Shown: piece by piece, positions 13,887 to 17,597 of the stretch | Numbering within the stretch: position 1 is the first letter of the stretch | How the letters are laid out: every line of letters begins with the position of its first letter | Assembly (NCBI GenBank): GCA_934370915.1 | Contig: CAKRNI010000032.1 | Location: 1-17,597 of the forward strand | DNA length: 17,597 bases | Direction: 5' to 3' | Origin: an uncultured Lachnospiraceae bacterium | GTDB taxonomy: Bacteria > Bacillota > Clostridia > Lachnospirales > Lachnospiraceae | Notes under the pieces: model-generated | The model's database searches: none | What the model was told of the DNA's origin: nothing | What the model saw: the letters and a program-made list of their open reading frames with translations, nothing else | Made by a program: the position numbers and the translations under genes

Positions 13887-14840
13887 TTAAATGGTTCTCT
13901 TTCTGAGCGCGATCATCCTTGTAATTCCGGTCTTGAAATCGACCTCTGGCTTCCATCCCGTCACCGTCTTCAGCTTTTCGACCGACGGCATCAGATTGAT
14001 CAGCCCCTCCGCGTTCTCCCCACGGGTATTGTACCGGCTCTCGCCCTGTCCGCCGCAGAGTTCATGGATCTCCTCCACGAATTCCTTTAATACCTTTGTC
14101 TCAGCACCGCCGAAGTTAAATACAGGATTTTCAAGTCCCTCAAACGCACTTTCCGGAGCTTCGCACAGAGCTGCCATTCCCCGCGCAAGGTCATCAATAT
14201 AGAGGAAATTCCACTTCTGGGTGCAGGCACCAAGAGAGATTTCCTTATTATTCAGGAACGCGTCCAGACAGGACTCCACCAGAGTCCACGGGTGGTCCCC
14301 CGGTCCGTAGGCACTGAAGATCCTAGCATGGATGTAGCGCAGTCCGATCTCACCACAGAGTTTTTCCCCTCTTTCCCTCATGGCAAGCTTCGCCTCACCA
14401 TACAGGGATTTCGGCTCACAGACCGTTTCTTCCGTGATCAGGTCCTGATGCATTCCATACTCCGCCTGAGAGCCTGAAAACAGGAACTTTCTGCATCCCA
14501 GAGCTTTCGCAGTCCGCACTGTCTCCAGAGAGATCTCCATATTCTTCTCCTGAAGCGCCTTGTCCGTCCTTGACGCGCTCCCGGATCCTCCCCAGCCGAA
14601 ATGGCAGAACACATCCTGCGGCTTTGTCACTTTTTCTAAAAGCTTTTCCGGCTCGGAAAGATCGTTTTCCGTCACGAGAAGACGCCCCGTCAGAAGTGCC
14701 TCCTCGTTTCCTTCAAGGATCGTATCAAGTTTTGAGGATTTGGGGCGCACAACCGCGGTCACCGTGTGTCCTCTCCTCAAGAGTTCCCGCACCGTTGCCG
14801 CGCCGACAAAGCTCGTCGAACCTGTCATGATGATATTCAT
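13887..14840 (-). CDS. Extended SDR, nucleotide-sugar epimerase/reductase type
   Basis: The 317-residue protein has the N-terminal NAD(P)-binding Rossmann glycine motif MTGSTSFVG (5-13), the HFGWGG stretch (80-85), a catalytic serine region FSGSQAEYG (121-129) and the Y147-x3-K151 dyad in LYGEAK. NFLYIDDLARG (211-221) and FNFGG (241-245) are typical of extended SDRs that act on nucleotide sugars. It could be a C4 reductase or epimerase on a CDP- or dTDP-keto-sugar; the substrate is not determined. The start is placed at ATG 14840, where AAAGGGG lies upstream and the Rossmann motif begins at the expected distance; the frame is open 69 bases further. It lies 99 bases after the ThDP-enzyme gene, on the same strand, and probably shares its transcript. 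Confidence 0.85.
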   Translation of the reverse strand: MNIIMTGSTSFVGAATVRELLRRGHTVTAVVRPKSSKLDTILEGNEEALLTGRLLVTENDLSEPEKLLEKVTKPQDVFCHFGWGGSGSASRTDKALQEKNMEISLETVRTAKALGCRKFLFSGSQAEYGMHQDLITEETVCEPKSLYGEAKLAMRERGEKLCGEIGLRYIHARIFSAYGPGDHPWTLVESCLDAFLNNKEISLGACTQKWNFLYIDDLARGMAALCEAPESAFEGLENPVFNFGGAETKVLKEFVEEIHELCGGQGESRYNTRGENAEGLINLMPSVEKLKTVTGWKPEVDFKTGITRMIALRKRTI

Positions 14841-14939
14841 ATTCTGCTGCCCCTTTCCTCTTATCGCTATTTTATCGTCCATTCCCGGCTTCTGACCGTT
14901 TCCCGTCACTCATCACGGTCTCTGCCGTTCCACTGAACC

Positions 14940-16916
14940 TTATTTATTTTCCACTAACGGAATGATCATATTTTCCTTCAGTTCTTCCTCCGGAAGGAAC
15001 GGAGCCAGATCCTCGAGCGGTACGGATACCATGGTTCCGTCCGGCAGCATCTTTGCGGCTGCCTTCGGCTCGAAGCCCTGTTTCATATCCACGAAGATCT
15101 CACAGATCACCGGACCGTCCATGGCAAGTGTCTTCTCCACAGCCTCGCCAAGCTCGCTGTTGTGGTGAGCTGCCACATACGGATAACCGTATGCCCATGC
15201 AAGCTTCTCCATGCTCGGGAAGCTTAAGTCGTGGCTGTCCACGCCGATTCCCACTAACGGCTCATGGAAGTGGGTCTTCTGGGTCTGGCGGATGGAGTGG
15301 TAACCGCCGTTGTTGATCAGGAAGATCTTGATTCCCATATGGTGGTGAACGATGGTCTGGAGCTCCTGAAGATTCATCTGGATACTGCCGTCACCCGTCA
15401 CAAGGATGATGTCTTTTGTATGATCTGCAACCCAGGCACCGATGGCTGCCGGAAGATCGTAGCCCATGGACGCGATGGCAGAGTTGCTGATGAACCGCTG
15501 TCCTTTCTTCATCTCATAGGCATGTCCGCCTACCACGCACGCGGAACCATTGCCCACAACGGTGATCTGATCTTCCTCTCCGCGCCTGCTGATCTCCTTG
15601 ATTGCCGCGTAAACATTTGCAGGCTCGTCATCTCCGGCCTCATAGTGTTTCGGAAGAACGACCGGATATTTTTCTTTCCATTCCTGACAGCGTCTGATCC
15701 ACCAGTCTACGGCTTCTTTATCCTTTGCTCCGCCGTTCGGATCGAATTCTTCCTCGTCGAGGACGAGCTCCAGCTTCTCGAGAAGATCCCTGACGTCCGC
15801 ATGGACCGGCATGTCAACATGGACCGTCGGTTTCTTTAACTCCTCGGCGTCGATATCATTGTAGATCACATAGGCCTCTCTCGCCCAGGTCGGGTAGTTA
15901 TAGCCCACCTGACGGATCGAAAGACGGCTTCCCAATGACAATAAGAGATCGCTGTTCTGTACCGCAAAGTTTCCGGCACGGTCACCCATATGTCCGGCAC
16001 GTCCCACATAGAGCGGGTCTGTGTCATACATGCAGTCGATGCTGTTCCAGCCGGTAACAACCGGGATTCCAAGCTTCTTTACGACTCTCGCGAATACATC
16101 GAACGCCTTTCCGATCCGGATTCCGTTTCCGGCATTGATCACCGGGCGCTTCGCCTCGCGGACCTTCTTTAAGATTTCTCTCGCCTGCTCTACCGTCACA
16201 GGATCCGGCAGTTTCACACGTTTTTCGCCCTGTCCGCTCACGTCGGACGGAATCATCGCCGGTTTCCCTTCAACTTTATTCATCATGCAGATCGTACATC
16301 CGGAACATCCGGTTCCGTGACCGGACCAGCCGGTGCCGCCTGCTTCGTAATCGTCCTTATCAAATCCTAAAAGAGCTTCCGTCTCAATGTATGCCCCCTG
16401 AACATTCAACGGAATATCGAGCCAGCACGGACCCGGTCTTCCTGTCTGCGCCAGATAAAGTGATTTCTCCAGACAGAAACGGATCCGCATCGGGTCCAGC
16501 ACCATCTCGCTGTACTTTGTCATGCAGTCGATCGCCTTTGTGATCTCAAATTCCTGATCGCCCATCGCACGGATCCCCAGTCCTGTGCTGTGGGCGGTCG
16601 TGTCATAGCGGACCTGTCCGGATAAGACGAGCATCGGGATCGAATCGAGCCATCCGCCGACAACTCCGGTGATCGCGTTTGTTCCGCCGGGGCCAGTCGT
16701 CACACAGAGAGCCGCGATCTTATTATGGATCCTCGCGTACGCCTCCGCAGCGATGGCACATGCCTGCTCATGATGGTTAAAATAGCAATGCAGTCCCGGC
16801 TGATGTCCAAGCCCGTCATCCAGATGCATCGCACCTCCGCCTGTCACCATAAAAGCGTCGGTGATGCCCTCATCCACCAGCTTCTGGGCAATATAATCAG
16901 AAACCTTCATTCTCAT
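14940..16916 (-). CDS. ThDP-dependent enzyme, acetolactate-synthase-like, with Cys-rich insert
   Basis: The 658-residue protein has the three-domain ThDP plan. The PYR domain (about 1-180) carries the activating glutamate E50 in NHHEQACAIAAEAYAR; the central domain spans about 240-390; the PP domain (about 430-615) has SMGYDLPAAIG (483-493) and the ThDP/Mg motif GDG (508-510) to NN (535-536). It is longer than typical acetolactate synthases (550-600), in part because of an insert at about 185-238 with C204-x2-C207-x2-C210. Genomic company (sugar SDR, glycosyltransferases) argues for a nucleotide-sugar or surface-glycan role, as in YerE of yersiniose A synthesis, rather than valine synthesis; no ilvN or ilvC is nearby. 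That assignment is inference. ATG 16916 is chosen for GGAGAAGG upstream; ATG 16910 is possible. The gene heads its operon. Confidence 0.85.
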   Translation of the reverse strand: MRMKVSDYIAQKLVDEGITDAFMVTGGGAMHLDDGLGHQPGLHCYFNHHEQACAIAAEAYARIHNKIAALCVTTGPGGTNAITGVVGGWLDSIPMLVLSGQVRYDTTAHSTGLGIRAMGDQEFEITKAIDCMTKYSEMVLDPMRIRFCLEKSLYLAQTGRPGPCWLDIPLNVQGAYIETEALLGFDKDDYEAGGTGWSGHGTGCSGCTICMMNKVEGKPAMIPSDVSGQGEKRVKLPDPVTVEQAREILKKVREAKRPVINAGNGIRIGKAFDVFARVVKKLGIPVVTGWNSIDCMYDTDPLYVGRAGHMGDRAGNFAVQNSDLLLSLGSRLSIRQVGYNYPTWAREAYVIYNDIDAEELKKPTVHVDMPVHADVRDLLEKLELVLDEEEFDPNGGAKDKEAVDWWIRRCQEWKEKYPVVLPKHYEAGDDEPANVYAAIKEISRRGEEDQITVVGNGSACVVGGHAYEMKKGQRFISNSAIASMGYDLPAAIGAWVADHTKDIILVTGDGSIQMNLQELQTIVHHHMGIKIFLINNGGYHSIRQTQKTHFHEPLVGIGVDSHDLSFPSMEKLAWAYGYPYVAAHHNSELGEAVEKTLAMDGPVICEIFVDMKQGFEPKAAAKMLPDGTMVSVPLEDLAPFLPEEELKENMIIPLVENK

Positions 16917-16956
16917 AAGTGAAACCTTCTCCTCTCTCAAGATAATACCTTTCTCG

Positions 16957-16985
16957 ATTATACCATGCGGACCGCATACAGTCCA
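16957..16985 (-). promoter_or_regulatory. Promoter with palindromic spacer, ThDP-enzyme operon
   Basis: Minus-strand TGGACT (16980-16985) and a perfect TATAAT (16957-16962) are 17 bases apart, and TGG before the -10 makes it an extended -10 promoter. Between the boxes lies a perfect inverted repeat, ATGCGG (16965-16970) and CCGCAT (16972-16977) around one base. A regulator bound there would sit directly on the core promoter. The leader to ATG 16916 is about 34 bases. Confidence 0.7.
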
Positions 16986-17004
16986 GTAGATCATATTTTT
17001 GTAA

Positions 17005-17152
17005 GGTTTTCAGTAACTGTTCAGTAGGTCTGCGCACTTGCTGCGCTGACCGTAAGAAAACCTAGGCTAAAAGGCAAAAATCCCATCGGCGTAGCCGATT
17101 TGGAATGGATTTTTGCATGTAACTGTGAAGGTACTGAACAGTTACGGTTTTC
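17005..17152. mobile_element. MITE-like folded repeat element without coding capacity
   Basis: A body of 134 bases (17012-17145) is bounded by a 14-base terminal inverted repeat, GTAACTGTTCAGTA (17013-17026) and TACTGAACAGTTAC (17132-17145). It is flanked by a 7-base direct repeat GGTTTTC (17005-17011 and 17146-17152) like a target-site duplication. Inside are further stems: GTC-T-GCGCA/TGCGC-T-GAC (17028-17050), GCAAAAATCC/GGATTTTTGC (17074-17083, 17107-17116) enclosing ATCGGC/GCCGAT (17085-17090, 17094-17099), and GTAACTGT (17119-17126) which can also pair with ACAGTTAC (17138-17145). There is no transposase. A structured RNA or regulatory element is the alternative. Confidence 0.6.
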
Positions 17153-17250
17153 GCAGGTCCCTCCTGAAAGTGTTCCCCGCCTTTTTCTTCCGTATTTTCC
17201 AGCCTCTGAAACGCTTTCCACGGTGTCCCAGATCTGCCAGAAACCCACAC
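17153..17250. other. Intergenic stretch, nothing recognised
   Basis: This part of the 466-base gap between the two divergent genes holds no ribosome site with a plausible gene on either strand. Short open frames here give no recognisable product and run into the folded element. It separates the two divergent control regions. Confidence 0.4.
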
Positions 17251-17280
17251 TGGAATCCGGCCTCGCCAGCCTGTTATAAT
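17251..17280 (+). promoter_or_regulatory. Promoter of the cell-wall-binding protein gene
   Basis: A perfect TATAAT at 17275-17280 is preceded by TGT, giving an extended -10 element (TGTTATAAT). The -35 candidate TGGAAT (17251-17256), 18 bases upstream, matches poorly, which extended -10 promoters tolerate. The start point would be near 17287, with a leader of about 95 bases. Confidence 0.55.
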
Positions 17281-17284
17281 CAGC

Positions 17285-17307
17285 CGGTAAGCAAAAACAG
17301 GTTACCG
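17285..17307 (+). repeat. Inverted repeat at the predicted transcription start
   Basis: CGGTAA (17285-17290) and TTACCG (17302-17307) form a perfect 6-base inverted repeat with an 11-base spacer, starting at the predicted transcription start. It could be an operator or a 5'-end stabilising stem of the leader. Nothing identifies a regulator. Confidence 0.4.
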
Positions 17308-17382
17308 TTCATGCATTGCACGAACAACTGTGACACCATAAAACATTTCCATATTCAGATCAAAAAAGGAGAGAAAACGATT

Positions 17383-17597
17383 ATGAAAAAACAGACAAAG
17401 ATCGCTGCGGTCTTATCCGCGGCAGCATTTATGGCGATGGTCTCCGGGCTTCCGGTCTACGCGGCGTCTCACGGCTGGGTGACCGAAGGTGACGCGAAGG
17501 TCTACTATGATGAGGACGGGTATCTCACCACCGATGCCTGGAGAAAGCGCGGAGAAGACTGGTTCTATCTCGGTGAGGACGGACAGATCGTAAAGAA
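17383..17597 (+). CDS. Secreted cell-wall-binding repeat protein (5' part only)
   Basis: Seventy-one codons are present before the window ends, so the gene is cut at its 3' side. The start MKKQTKIAAVLSAAAF and a hydrophobic core ending in VYAA form a signal peptide, with cleavage likely near residue 27. The mature part begins with aromatic repeats, GWVTEGDAKVYYDEDGY and WRKRGEDWFYLGEDGQ, which match the spacing of CW_binding_1 (choline-binding-type) modules that hold proteins on wall glycans. Any enzyme domain would lie beyond the window. AAGGAG lies about 11 bases before ATG 17383. The gene is divergent from the surface-glycan operons and may use their product as its anchor, which is inference. 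Confidence 0.85.
   Translation, partial: MKKQTKIAAVLSAAAFMAMVSGLPVYAASHGWVTEGDAKVYYDEDGYLTTDAWRKRGEDWFYLGEDGQIVK

Noticed and set aside
13839..13888. AACTGA/TCAGTT repeat after the SDR gene as a terminator
   Set aside because: The arms are only six bases, about 38 bases apart, and no T run follows, so termination is not supported.
14940..16916. Anabolic acetolactate synthase (ilvB) for branched-chain amino acids
   Set aside because: No ilvN, ilvC or leu genes are adjacent, the protein is longer with an unusual insert, and the neighbours are sugar-modifying genes.
17021..17250. Short minus-strand open frames over the folded element
   Set aside because: They span terminal and internal inverted repeats, lack a convincing ribosome site and give no recognisable protein.
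1..17597. CRISPR array, tRNA, rRNA, defence system or prophage genes
   Set aside because: No regularly spaced long repeats, tRNA-like cloverleaf, rRNA-like segment, nuclease/helicase cassette or phage gene was seen on either strand.

Overview
The window looks like chromosomal DNA from an anaerobic, gut-type Firmicute, most likely a member of the Lachnospiraceae (Clostridium cluster XIVa). I base this on roughly 50% GC, strong AGGAGG-type ribosome sites, sigma-A-like promoters, Gram-positive surface genes (an LCP-family protein, a lipoprotein PstS, a choline-binding-type repeat protein) and general protein similarity. This is an inference; no rRNA or marker gene is present.

Layout from left to right: (i) 1-394, a regulatory region with a leftward promoter for a gene outside the window and a rightward promoter; (ii) 395-1204 (+), an omega-amidase of the Nit2 type; (iii) 1242-5632 (-), a complete high-affinity phosphate uptake operon pstS-pstC-pstA-pstB-phoU, transcribed leftward and convergent with the amidase, the two sharing a hairpin at 1190-1218; (iv) 5633-6000, the pst promoter region and a dense set of inverted repeats ending in the terminator of the next operon; (v) 6001-9205 (-), an LCP-family ligase followed upstream by a polyprenyl-phosphate sugar-1-phosphate transferase; (vi) 9535-13675 (-), three tightly packed glycosyltransferase genes with ATGA overlaps and a strong promoter at 13757-13784; (vii) 13887-16916 (-), an extended SDR (nucleotide-sugar epimerase/reductase type) and a ThDP-dependent enzyme related to acetolactate synthase; (viii) 16917-17382, a divergent control region holding a promoter with a palindromic spacer and a MITE-like folded repeat; (ix) 17383-end (+), the start of a secreted cell-wall-binding repeat protein.

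Regions v to vii read as one surface-glycan locus. The sugar-1-phosphate transferase would prime undecaprenyl phosphate, the glycosyltransferases would extend or decorate the chain, the SDR and ThDP enzyme could make an unusual (possibly two-carbon-branched) sugar, and the LCP protein would attach the product to peptidoglycan. No flippase, polymerase or ABC exporter is visible, so the pathway is incomplete in this window.

I did not find an obviously new multi-gene defence or mobile system. The most interesting non-routine signals are the folded repeat element at 17005-17152 and its 29-base hairpin relative at 350-378, the four ten-to-twelve-base-spaced TACCT boxes in the leader of the glycosyltransferase operon, the palindrome lying between -35 and -10 of the ThDP-enzyme promoter, and the CxxCxxC insertion in the ThDP enzyme.
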